This document shows, piece by piece, positions 1 through 7,871 of a DNA stretch of 12,798 nt. This DNA is from CAYYTU01 sp964474655 (GTDB lineage Bacteria; Chloroflexota; Anaerolineae; B4-G1): contig CAYYTU010000076.1 of NCBI GenBank assembly GCA_964474655.1, positions 1 to 12,798 of the forward strand, given 5' to 3'. Below the pieces are notes generated by a model. That model ran no database searches, was not told where the DNA came from, and saw nothing but the letters and a program-made list of their open reading frames with translations. The position numbers and the translations under genes are program-made. Numbering within the stretch: position 1 is the stretch's first letter; the number at the start of each line of letters is the position of its first letter.

Positions 1-268
1 CCCAGACTCAGCAAGCCTGAGCAGTTTTCACGTCAACCTAAACAGAACTTACATTATCCAACCAGAACTATACGTTGAATCAGATAATTTGTCAAACTGA
101 CCAGAAGGCGGGCAAACGAAGCAATTCTAGGGTAGCCCAGACATATTAGATTGCCTACAGTCACGTTTATCGAGCGCATCAACCCCGTTTTGCCTTGTTC
201 GCGCCTAAGCACGTTCTGCGGCCTTGATGGCATTTTTGCTGGGCGACCTGCTTCGAAATCCCAAGGCG
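1..268. other. Intergenic region after the transporter operon
   Basis: This 268-bp stretch follows the stop codon of the last permease. It is AT-richer than the operon and holds the leftward promoter at 67-95. Three minus-strand copies of a TTCTG-containing word lie around that promoter (97-106, 58-67 and 37-47). I see no convincing intrinsic terminator for the operon: the only hairpin-like word near the stop side is a short bulged GGG/CCC inverted repeat around 125-140. No protein-coding frame here has a start with a ribosome-binding site and family-like content. Confidence 0.5.
67..95 (-). promoter_or_regulatory. Strong sigma70-type promoter reading leftward out of the window
   Basis: On the minus strand a perfect -35 hexamer TTGACA (90-95) is followed by exactly 17 bp and a -10 hexamer TATAGT (67-72, five of six consensus bases). 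Transcription would start near position 60 and run off the left edge, so a separate transcription unit probably begins just outside the window. The surrounding 180 bp is clearly more AT-rich than the genes, as expected of a promoter region. No gene is visible between it and the left edge. Confidence 0.7.
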
Positions 269-1228
269 TCACTGGCGCAAGCCGCGTTGCCGCCCGTAGA
301 TCGAAAGCAGCACCAGCAAGATACCCCCCAGCACGATCAACCGGGCGGATTCGGGCAACTGGACCGCTGTGAGCAAGCTGGTAATCACGGTCAAGACAAG
401 CGCGCCAGCCATTGTGCCGAAGTAGCTGCCACTTCCTCCCGCCAGCACCGTACCTCCCACGACGACGGCAGCGATTGAGGGGAAGAGGTAACGATCGCCC
501 AGGTTGAGGAAGACGCTCCCCGTGAAACCCAGCACCATAAAGCCACCCAGGGCGGCCAGCATGCCGCTCAGCGTGTACGTGAGGATCACGATCAGCGGCA
601 CGCGCACGCCAGAAAAGCGCGCCGTCCGCCGATTGACGCCCACGGCAAAGAGGTGCTTGCCATAGCGCGTGCGCTCTAACAACATCCAAATTAAGCCACC
701 GACGATGATCCAGATGAAGACCACGCCAGGAATGTTGAAGACCAACGGTTCGGAGATAATCTTCGACATAATCGGCGCCGGCGAGCCGATCAGCTCACCC
801 TGGGTGACCGCCAGAACCAGGCCTTGAACCACGCCAGACATACCCAGCGTCATCACCAGCGGGGGAATCCCCAGCAAGGTGATGCCGACGCCGTTCACTA
901 AGCCGATCCCGGACCCCACCGCCAGAATCAGGCCCAGCGCCGGGATGACCAGCCCGTTCCGACCATCGACAACTCTGAACACCAGGATGGCGCCCAGGGT
1001 AACCACGGACCCCACCGAGAGATCAATGCCCTCGCCGCCACTGATGATCACCAGCGTCTGACCGGCCGCGACGATACCCAGAAAAGCGGCCAGGCGTACG
1101 ATGTTGATGAGCTGCCTGTAGTTTGCGAAGCCTGGGCGCAGGATCCCCCCCAAGAAGAAGAGCGCGATCGCCAACAGGCCCGCTGCCAGCGGGGGGCTAA
1201 TCTTTATCGACTTGAGAAACTTCCTCAT
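269..1228 (-). CDS. CUT2-family sugar ABC transporter permease (second subunit, RbsC-like)
   Basis: Inner-membrane permease of a ribose-type ABC importer, 319 residues, BPD_transp_2 family. The family hallmark GQTLVIISGGEGIDLSVG lies at residues 56-73, a cytoplasmic-loop motif TRYGKHLFAVG at 187-197, and the ATPase-coupling segment AAVVVGGTVLAGGSGSYFGT at 253-272. Hydrophobic stretches through the whole chain fit eight to ten membrane helices. The start at 1228 is chosen because its ATG overlaps the stop codon of the upstream permease (ATGA, 1225-1228) and a GGAGG lies about 8 bases before it. A longer open frame starts at 1321, but it lies inside the upstream gene and adds 31 non-family residues. 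With its neighbour it probably forms a heterodimeric channel, as in the LsrC/LsrD or YtfT/YjfF pairs. It is the last gene of the operon. Confidence 0.93.
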   Translation of the reverse strand: MRKFLKSIKISPPLAAGLLAIALFFLGGILRPGFANYRQLINIVRLAAFLGIVAAGQTLVIISGGEGIDLSVGSVVTLGAILVFRVVDGRNGLVIPALGLILAVGSGIGLVNGVGITLLGIPPLVMTLGMSGVVQGLVLAVTQGELIGSPAPIMSKIISEPLVFNIPGVVFIWIIVGGLIWMLLERTRYGKHLFAVGVNRRTARFSGVRVPLIVILTYTLSGMLAALGGFMVLGFTGSVFLNLGDRYLFPSIAAVVVGGTVLAGGSGSYFGTMAGALVLTVITSLLTAVQLPESARLIVLGGILLVLLSIYGRQRGLRQ

Positions 1229-2196
1229 ACCCGTTGCCTCCACCTTCGAATGAGCCGAACCACTCCGGGGCCGGCCAATGCCGCCACGATAATGAGGGCG
1301 TCCACCAGTGTCTGCCACCAAGTCGGTACGTTTGCAAAGGAGATGATGTTGCGAATAGTACCCAGGATCACCACGCCAATCAACGTGCCGGCGACGCCGC
1401 CCTGCCCGCCGCTCAGACGAGTCCCGCCCAGCACGACCGCCACAATGGATGAGAGCGTCATCGCCTCACCAATGCGAGGATCGCCAGTGCCGGTATTGAG
1501 CGTCAGCGCCAGGGCCGAAAAGCCGGACATCAGCCCCGCGATCACATACGAGCTCAAGCGCACCAGTGAAACAGACACGCCGGTGGCGTAGGCCGACTCT
1601 GGCTTGCCACCCACGGCGAAGAGGTAGCGCCCGTAACGAGTCGCGCGTAAACCGCCCCACGCCAGAATGATGACCGCGGCCACCCAGAGCGCCAGGGGAA
1701 GGCCAAGCGGGGTGGAGCGATAGAAGCTGGTGAGCGAAGAGGGTATCAGCCCGCCCGGGCGCGGTAGAATCCAGAGCGCGATCCCAGCGAACACGAAGCT
1801 GGTGGCGTAGGTGGTAACGATGGGCTGCAAGCGTAGGTAGGCCACACAAAGCCCGTTCAACGCCCCGGCCGCCATCCCGGCCGCCAGGCCCAACAGAATG
1901 CCGATGATGATATCCGAGGGCGTGGCCTCCTGGGTAATAAATGTGACCAGAATAGCGTTGACCAATGAGACCATCGTACCGACCGAAAGGTCGATGCCAC
2001 CTCCAATAATGACGACCGCTTGCCCCGCGGCCAGGAGCATCAGCGGCAGAAAGGTGCGCAAATTGCCGCTCAAGACGCGCCGCTGGAAGAGGTTAGGCTG
2101 CAGATACCAGTTCACTCCTAGTGCGATGACAAGCAGCAACAGCGCGAACAGGTACGGGTGCCGCAGTGTTAGCTTCTGCAAGCGAGATTTATTCAT
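1225..2196 (-). CDS. CUT2-family sugar ABC transporter permease (first subunit, RbsC-like)
   Basis: Inner-membrane permease, 323 residues, BPD_transp_2 family. It starts with a short basic cytoplasmic tail and a first hydrophobic helix (about residues 14-30). The family motif GQAVVIIGGGIDLSVG is at 58-73, TRYGRYLFAVGG at 186-197, and the coupling loop AVVLGGTRLSGGQGGVAG at about 253-270. The ATG at 2196 follows the ATPase stop codon by 10 bp and is preceded by GAGGAAGAG, a good ribosome-binding site. Its stop overlaps the start of the next permease by four bases, so the two are probably translationally coupled at equal amounts. The two permeases differ clearly in sequence, so a heterodimer is more likely than redundancy. 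The transported sugar cannot be read from the sequence. Confidence 0.93.
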   Translation of the reverse strand: MNKSRLQKLTLRHPYLFALLLLVIALGVNWYLQPNLFQRRVLSGNLRTFLPLMLLAAGQAVVIIGGGIDLSVGTMVSLVNAILVTFITQEATPSDIIIGILLGLAAGMAAGALNGLCVAYLRLQPIVTTYATSFVFAGIALWILPRPGGLIPSSLTSFYRSTPLGLPLALWVAAVIILAWGGLRATRYGRYLFAVGGKPESAYATGVSVSLVRLSSYVIAGLMSGFSALALTLNTGTGDPRIGEAMTLSSIVAVVLGGTRLSGGQGGVAGTLIGVVILGTIRNIISFANVPTWWQTLVDALIIVAALAGPGVVRLIRRWRQRV

Positions 2197-2206
2197 ACGC
2201 TCTTCC

Positions 2207-3724
2207 TCATCTCTTCCCCATACTGGCAGCGACCAAATCGGTGTGCGTCAGCGTCGAACCGGAAAGATCCGCTGTGATCTCCCCCTCGTACAAGACGAGC
2301 ACCCGGTCACACAGACCGAGCAGCTCTTCGTCGTCGGAGCTGTAGAAGAGAATGGCGGTGCCCTCTTCCTGTAACTCGGCCAGCAAGTTGTAGAGCTCGT
2401 GCTTGGTGCCCACATCAACGCCTTTTGTGGGATCATTCAGCAAGAGCAATTCAGGATTGCGCAGAAGCCACTTGCCAAGCACCACTTTCTGCGCGTTACC
2501 GCCGCTCAGGCTGCTCACTGCGGCGTCGAGCGAAGCCATCACCAGGTTCAGAGTCTCGGCCACGCGACTGGCGTCGCTGCGCGCTTGCTGAATGCGCAGC
2601 GGGAAGCCGTACTGGCCCCACGAGGGAATCTGCAAGTTTTCCAAGATCGAACGCCGCATCAGCAAGCCCTCGCTGGCCCGATCGCCGGGCACCAAGGCCA
2701 CGTCCCGCTTCATCGCTTGCCGGGGATGTGTGAAGTGAACCGCTTGCCCTGAAAGCAGAACCTGCCCAGAAAAAGGAATTTCGCCGAAGATAGAGAGCAA
2801 AAGGTGGTCCTGGCCCTGTCCGCGCAGCCCGCCAATACCTAACAGCTCGCCATCCCGCACACGCAGATCAATCCCCTTCAAAATGCTCGTCTGGAGATCG
2901 GTCACCTCCAAGCGCATAGCGGCTTTCTCCAGAGCAGCGGATGGCCGCCGATCTTGCTGCTTAGACACCATACCATGCTCCCCGACCATCAGGGCAACCA
3001 ACTCGTCCTCCGTGGTCTCCTCGGTCGTCGTCATGCCCACCGTCCTACCGTTGCGCAGCACGGCCACGCAATCGGCGACGCGCATAATCTCCTCCATCCG
3101 ATGGGAGACGAAGACGATTCCCTTACCCTCGCTCTTCCAATCAGAAATCAAGCTGAACAGACGATCCACTTGCTGACCATCGAGGCTGGCCGTGGCCTCG
3201 TCCAGAATCATCAGACGAGGGTCCAGGCTGAGGGCCTTCAGAATCTCCACGATCTGCTTCTCATCGGGCGAGAGGGTAGAGACAGCCACATCGGGCCGAA
3301 GGGCCGAACTGTAAGTCCCGGCGAAGAGATCAAGCAGCTGGCGAGTCCGCTCCTCAACCGCATGCTCATCGACCGCGAGGCCCATCCGGAGCGGCTCGTG
3401 CGCCAGCCAGATATTCTCCGCCACGGTCATATCTGGCACCAGGCTCAACTCCTGGTAGACAGCGGTGATGCCGCGTCGCTTGGCCTCCTGCGGTGACCCA
3501 AAGCGGACCTCCTCCCCGTCCAGAGTTATCTGACCAGCGTTGGGAGCCACCACACCGGTGATGATCTTGCTGAGAGTGCTTTTTCCGCTTCCGTTGGCAC
3601 CGATCAGCGCCATCACCTGCCCGGCGGTGACGTCCAGGTCCGCACCGTCCAGCGCCACGACGCCATTGTAATGCTTGACGACGTCTCGTGCAGAGAGTGA
3701 AACGTTCATAGTCTCCATACCCAT
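2207..3724 (-). CDS. Sugar ABC transporter ATP-binding protein, two nucleotide-binding domains (RbsA/MglA-like)
   Basis: ATPase that powers the CUT2 importer, 505 residues, the usual length for RbsA-type proteins with two fused nucleotide-binding domains. Domain 1 (about 7-250) has Walker A GANGSGKST (42-50), Q-loop Gln91, Walker B LMILDE (171-176) and H-loop His208, but its signature is the degenerate LSPDE (151-155). Domain 2 (about 270-500) has an intact signature LSGGN (407-411) but a Walker A without lysine (GLRGQGQD, 299-306), LLLLND in place of a Walker B DE pair (426-431), and no H-loop histidine (YSSDD). One canonical composite site and one degenerate site are therefore expected. The start is ambiguous: ATG at 3724, 3718 or 3709 all fit, and none has a strong ribosome-binding site. 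It lies 62 bp after the binding-protein gene and 10 bp before the permease. Confidence 0.94.
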   Translation of the reverse strand: MGMETMNVSLSARDVVKHYNGVVALDGADLDVTAGQVMALIGANGSGKSTLSKIITGVVAPNAGQITLDGEEVRFGSPQEAKRRGITAVYQELSLVPDMTVAENIWLAHEPLRMGLAVDEHAVEERTRQLLDLFAGTYSSALRPDVAVSTLSPDEKQIVEILKALSLDPRLMILDEATASLDGQQVDRLFSLISDWKSEGKGIVFVSHRMEEIMRVADCVAVLRNGRTVGMTTTEETTEDELVALMVGEHGMVSKQQDRRPSAALEKAAMRLEVTDLQTSILKGIDLRVRDGELLGIGGLRGQGQDHLLLSIFGEIPFSGQVLLSGQAVHFTHPRQAMKRDVALVPGDRASEGLLMRRSILENLQIPSWGQYGFPLRIQQARSDASRVAETLNLVMASLDAAVSSLSGGNAQKVVLGKWLLRNPELLLLNDPTKGVDVGTKHELYNLLAELQEEGTAILFYSSDDEELLGLCDRVLVLYEGEITADLSGSTLTHTDLVAASMGKR

Positions 3725-3741
3725 CGTGAACGGAAGCGTCA

Positions 3742-3764
3742 GGGGGCGTTATGCCAGCGCCCCC
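3742..3764 (-). promoter_or_regulatory. GC-rich intercistronic hairpin after the binding-protein gene
   Basis: Inverted repeat with a perfect 7-bp stem, GGGGGCG (3742-3748) pairing with CGCCCCC (3758-3764), and a 9-base loop. It sits in the 62-bp gap between the binding-protein stop and the ATPase start. No T-run follows it on the minus strand, so it is not a typical intrinsic terminator. Hairpins in this place, as between malE and malF, are known to protect the upstream message and lower downstream expression. That role is inferred here. Confidence 0.6.
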
Positions 3765-3786
3765 CAACACCCGTCATATTGTTTGG

Positions 3787-6063
3787 CTACTCCATAAAGT
3801 CGTGCGCCTCGGCCTGGCTGATCCAACCGTCCAGAGTGTAGGAGGCCGGCGAATCCTCATACAGCGCGTAGATCTCCTCGAAGTTCTCCTCGGTCACCAC
3901 GCCGGGGATCGGCACGTAGAGCGTGTTGCCGAACTCGCCTTCCAGCTGCGTCTCATCGACCTGAGAGCCGGTCAACAGCTCCGTCGCCACGCGCAGGCCG
4001 CTGACGCCCATGCCGGGCGGGTTGACCACGCCGATGGTGGTGAACTCGGGCCGCTCCTGCTTCATCTCCTGCCACAGCTGCAGGAACCCGGCCCGCGCCT
4101 CGCCGGTGATGACCGGCCACTCATCCGGATCGGCGGTGCGGATGGCCCGCAACGCGCCCTCCGCCATGCCATCCTGGGTCCAGACGCCTTCGATGTTCGG
4201 CAGCGAGGCCAGGAAGTCGCTCATCACCTGCTGACCGGTGGCCTGGTCCCAGTTGCCGGTGTCGCGGCCCACGACCTCGATGTCGGGATACTCGCTGAAG
4301 ACCTCCTCGACGCCCGCCATCCGGGCCTCGTTGGCCGGGTGGCCCACCACACCTTCGATCAACACCACGTCGCCCGCGCCGCCCAGCTGCTCCACCAGCC
4401 AGCGGGCGCTGATCATAGCCCACTCCTTCTGGTTGGTGACCACGTTGACCGCGTCCGGCGAGCTGACCTCCTGATCGACGGCGATGACTACGATGCCCGC
4501 ATCGACCGCCTCCTCAATGATGGGGTTGAGCGCGTTCTGGTCGTTGGGGTTGATGATGATCGCGTCCACGCCGCGGTTGATCAGGTTCTGGATCTGCTGC
4601 GTCTGACCCTGCACGTCCACGTCGGCGCTTTCGATGACCAGCTCGTTGGTCAAGCCAAGCTCCATGTAAACGGCATTGGCCTCCTGAAGGTCCTGCACCA
4701 TCTGCGTGCGCCACTCGCTGCCCACGAACCCGTTGGAGACGCCGATGGTGAAGGGCACTCCGTCGACCTCATCGGCATCCGGCAGCTCTGCCTTGATCTC
4801 CTCGGCCGTATCCTGCACCGGCGGGACGAAGGAGAGATCCTCTTCCTCGGGCTCACCGCCGATGTCCATCAGGTCCTGCATCATGTCCTCGGCGGTAATC
4901 TCGCCCTCCATCAGGGCTACCGCTTCCTCTTCGGTGATCCAGCCATCCAAGGTATAGGAAGCCGGGGCGTCCTCGTATTCCTCGTAAGCTTCCTCAAAGT
5001 TCTCCTCGGTCACCACGCCGGGGATCGGCACGTAGAGCGTATTGCCGAACTCACCGCGCAAGACTCCGTCGGCGATCTCACGACCCTGCAGGATCTCCAG
5101 GGCCACACGCAGGCCGCTGACGCCCATGCCGGGCGGGTTGACCACGCCGATGGTGGTGAACTCGGGCCGCTCCTGCTTCATCTCCTGCCACAGCTGCAGG
5201 AACCCGGCCCGCGCCTCGCCGGTGATGACCGGCCACTCATCCGGATCGGCGGTGCGGATGGCCCGCAACGCGCCCTCCGCCATGCCATCCTGGGTCCAGA
5301 CGCCTTCGATGTTCGGCAGCGAGGCCAGGAAGTCGCTCATCACCTGCTGACCGGTGGCCTGGTCCCAGTTGCCGGTGTCGCGGCCCACGACCTCGATGTC
5401 GGGATACTCGCTGAAGACCTCCTCGACGCCCGCCATCCGGGCCTCGTTGGCCGGGTGGCCCACCACACCTTCGATCAACACCACGTCGCCCGCGCCGCCC
5501 AGCTGCTCCACCAGCCAGCGGGCGCTGATCATAGCCCACTCCTTCTGGTTGGTGACCACGTTGACCGCGTCCGGCGAGCTGACCTCCTGATCGACGGCGA
5601 TGACTACGATGCCCGCATCGACCGCCTCCTCAATGATGGGGTTGAGCGCGTTCTGGTCGTTGGGGTTGATGATGATCGCGTCCACGCCGCGGTTGATCAG
5701 GTTCTGGATCTGCTGCGTCTGACCCTGCACGTCCACGTCGGCGCTTTCGATGACCAGCTCGTTGGTCAGGCCCTGGTCCATATACTCCTGGTTGACCTCC
5801 TGCATATTCTGGATCATCTGCGTGCGCCACTCGCTGCCCACGAACCCGTTGGAGACACCGATGGTGAAGGGTTCTTCCCCTTCCTCCTCCGGTTCCTCCC
5901 CGGTCGGGGGCGCTTCTGTCGGTTCTTCCTGCTCCTCGGCGGGCGTGGGTTCCTCCGGGGCCGGCGTATCCGTCGCCCCGCCACAACCCACCAATGCCGT
6001 CGCCATCATTGCGACGACGAGCAGAATCAGTAAGACCCTAAACGGCTTTTGAAACGTATTCAT
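3787..6063 (-). CDS. Double-headed sugar-binding lipoprotein of a CUT2 ABC transporter (two tandem binding domains)
   Basis: Extracytoplasmic receptor of the importer, 758 residues, about twice the usual length. Residues 1-26 are a lipoprotein signal peptide ending in lipobox LVGC, so Cys27 is the predicted lipidation site. A Pro/Glu/Thr-rich tether (28-64) follows. Two Peripla_BP_4-type domains begin with the same words PFTIGVSNGFVGSEWRTQM, at about 65-386 and 437-758, joined by an acidic linker of about 50 residues. The copies align without gaps at a spacing of 372 residues. In both, a long central part including INPNDQNALNPIIEEAVDAG and PVITGEARAGFLQLWQEMK is identical. The start at 6063 is set by GGAGGAGG five bases upstream and by the signal peptide; the upstream in-frame ATG at 6117 lies in a probable -35 element. 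Both domains probably bind the same ligand. Fusion by duplication is real if the assembly is right. Confidence 0.9.
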   Translation of the reverse strand: MNTFQKPFRVLLILLVVAMMATALVGCGGATDTPAPEEPTPAEEQEEPTEAPPTGEEPEEEGEEPFTIGVSNGFVGSEWRTQMIQNMQEVNQEYMDQGLTNELVIESADVDVQGQTQQIQNLINRGVDAIIINPNDQNALNPIIEEAVDAGIVVIAVDQEVSSPDAVNVVTNQKEWAMISARWLVEQLGGAGDVVLIEGVVGHPANEARMAGVEEVFSEYPDIEVVGRDTGNWDQATGQQVMSDFLASLPNIEGVWTQDGMAEGALRAIRTADPDEWPVITGEARAGFLQLWQEMKQERPEFTTIGVVNPPGMGVSGLRVALEILQGREIADGVLRGEFGNTLYVPIPGVVTEENFEEAYEEYEDAPASYTLDGWITEEEAVALMEGEITAEDMMQDLMDIGGEPEEEDLSFVPPVQDTAEEIKAELPDADEVDGVPFTIGVSNGFVGSEWRTQMVQDLQEANAVYMELGLTNELVIESADVDVQGQTQQIQNLINRGVDAIIINPNDQNALNPIIEEAVDAGIVVIAVDQEVSSPDAVNVVTNQKEWAMISARWLVEQLGGAGDVVLIEGVVGHPANEARMAGVEEVFSEYPDIEVVGRDTGNWDQATGQQVMSDFLASLPNIEGVWTQDGMAEGALRAIRTADPDEWPVITGEARAGFLQLWQEMKQERPEFTTIGVVNPPGMGVSGLRVATELLTGSQVDETQLEGEFGNTLYVPIPGVVTEENFEEIYALYEDSPASYTLDGWISQAEAHDFME
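3992..4652 (-). repeat. Identical 661-bp direct repeat, copy in the C-terminal binding domain
   Basis: Read base by base, this segment matches 5108-5768 without a single difference that I can find, at a constant offset of 1116 bp. It ends at mismatches 3991/5107 (g/a) and 4653/5769 (a/g). Outside it the copies diverge, with shorter identity islands at 3881-3924 versus 4997-5040 (44 bp) and 4699-4740 versus 5815-5856. No insertion or deletion separates the copies across the aligned domain. Confidence 0.93.
5108..5768 (-). repeat. Identical 661-bp direct repeat, copy in the N-terminal binding domain
   Basis: Partner of 3992-4652, in the same orientation and the same reading frame (1116 bp = 372 codons apart). 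Recombination between the two copies would delete one full domain period and leave an in-frame single-domain lipoprotein of ordinary length, so the number of binding domains could vary between cells. Confidence 0.93.
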
Positions 6064-6068
6064 CTCGT

Positions 6069-6076
6069 CCTCCTCC
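6069..6076 (-). promoter_or_regulatory. Ribosome-binding site that fixes the lipoprotein start
   Basis: GGAGGAGG on the minus strand, with five bases between it and the ATG at 6063. It is among the strongest Shine-Dalgarno matches in the window. It selects the start that gives a well-formed signal peptide, over the in-frame ATG 54 bases upstream. Confidence 0.85.
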
Positions 6077-6088
6077 ATTCGGATTGCT

Positions 6089-6117
6089 ATTCTAGCGTAT
6101 CTCTGCTCGCTGAACAA
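6089..6117 (-). promoter_or_regulatory. Possible internal promoter for the binding-protein gene
   Basis: In the 126-bp gap between the aldolase and the binding-protein gene, a -10-like TAGAAT (6089-6094, five of six) is preceded by a 17-bp spacer and a weak -35-like TTGTTC (6112-6117, three of six). Transcription would begin about 20 bases before the lipoprotein start. The gap is the longest inside the operon, which fits an extra promoter. The -35 match is poor, so this remains a candidate. Confidence 0.4.
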
Positions 6118-6189
6118 ACGCGATCCCGTCCAGCTGCAAAACGTTCCAAGCGAACCAGGTTAATCGTCAAGATCAGTCATCACCCCCAT

Positions 6190-6876
6190 TCAGGAAAGGG
6201 CAAGTCGCTCCTTGCACTGCTCCAGGATCTTGACCGTGCGCGAGGCGCCGATGCGGGTGACGCCCAAGGCGCGCACCTCCAACAGCCGCTCCATCGAGCG
6301 GACGCCCCCGGCGGCCTTGACCTGGACCTCGGGCGGAGCGTGCTCGCGCATCAGCGTCAAGTCGTGGTCGGTGGCGCCGCCGGTGCCATAACCGGTCGAC
6401 GTCTTGACCCAGTCGGCGCCGACCTCGCCGCATATCTCGCACAGCTGGATCTTGTGCTCGTCGTCCAGGTAACAGTTCTCGAAGATGACCTTGACCTTCT
6501 GGCCATAGTCGTGGGCGAGCTCGACGACGGCCTGGATGTCATCGCGCACGTAATCCCAGTCCTCGCTGAGCACGCGGCTGATGTTGACCACCATATCCAG
6601 CTCCTCGCCGCCGTCCAATAACGCCTGCCGGGCCTCGGCCACCTTGACGGCCGTGGTATGGCCGCCGTGCGGGAAGCCGATGGTGGTACTGGCCTTGACC
6701 GTGCTCCCGTCCAGCACCTCGGCGGCGCGTTTGAGATAGTGGGGCATGATGCACGCGCTGGCGACGTCGTAATCGAGCGCGATCTGCAGCCCCTCCTCCA
6801 ATTCCTCAACGCTCATCGTGGGGTTGAGGAGCGAATGGTCGATCATCTTGGCGATCTCTTCATAGGTATAGTCCAT
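6190..6876 (-). CDS. deoC: DeoC-family aldolase (deoxyribose-phosphate aldolase-like)
   Basis: Class I aldolase of the DeoC family, 228 residues, a normal length. Known members cleave 2-deoxyribose 5-phosphate to acetaldehyde and glyceraldehyde 3-phosphate through a lysine Schiff base. The N-terminal MIDHSLLNPTMS resembles the family's IDHTLLKP block. The Schiff-base lysine is Lys158 in DWVKTSTGYGTGGAT, the second active-site lysine is Lys187 in VKAAGGVRS, and the catalytic aspartate is Asp94 in ELDMVVN. All expected active-site residues are thus present. The start at 6876 is set by AGGAGG (6881-6886) four bases upstream; an in-frame ATG at 6894 would swallow that site. The block ACIMPHYL (41-48) differs from the usual VCVNP form, so the true substrate may be another deoxy- or keto-sugar phosphate. 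It lies between catabolic and transport genes of the operon. Confidence 0.9.
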   Translation of the reverse strand: MDYTYEEIAKMIDHSLLNPTMSVEELEEGLQIALDYDVASACIMPHYLKRAAEVLDGSTVKASTTIGFPHGGHTTAVKVAEARQALLDGGEELDMVVNISRVLSEDWDYVRDDIQAVVELAHDYGQKVKVIFENCYLDDEHKIQLCEICGEVGADWVKTSTGYGTGGATDHDLTLMREHAPPEVQVKAAGGVRSMERLLEVRALGVTRIGASRTVKILEQCKERLALS

Positions 6877-6920
6877 ACAACCTCCTTTTTCCATCTGATC
6901 GGCGAAGCGGCCCACCGAGT

Positions 6921-7838
<918 letters not shown>

Positions 7839-7871
7839 ATCAGATTCTCCTTCAAATTGTGAGCGATGGTC

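Noticed and set aside
7..21. CTCAG-N5-CTGAG hairpin followed by TTTT on the plus strand
   Set aside because: The stem has only 5 bp and the orientation is opposite to all genes in the window, so it cannot end the operon. Chance occurrence is likely.
3751..6033. A 760-codon plus-strand open frame lying opposite the binding-protein gene, itself internally repeated
   Set aside because: It is in exact codon register with the sense gene, so its stops could arise only from sense codons TTA, CTA and TCA, which are rare at this GC content. Its repeat is just the repeat of the sense gene. It has no family resemblance and the sense strand has signal peptide, domains and ribosome-binding site.
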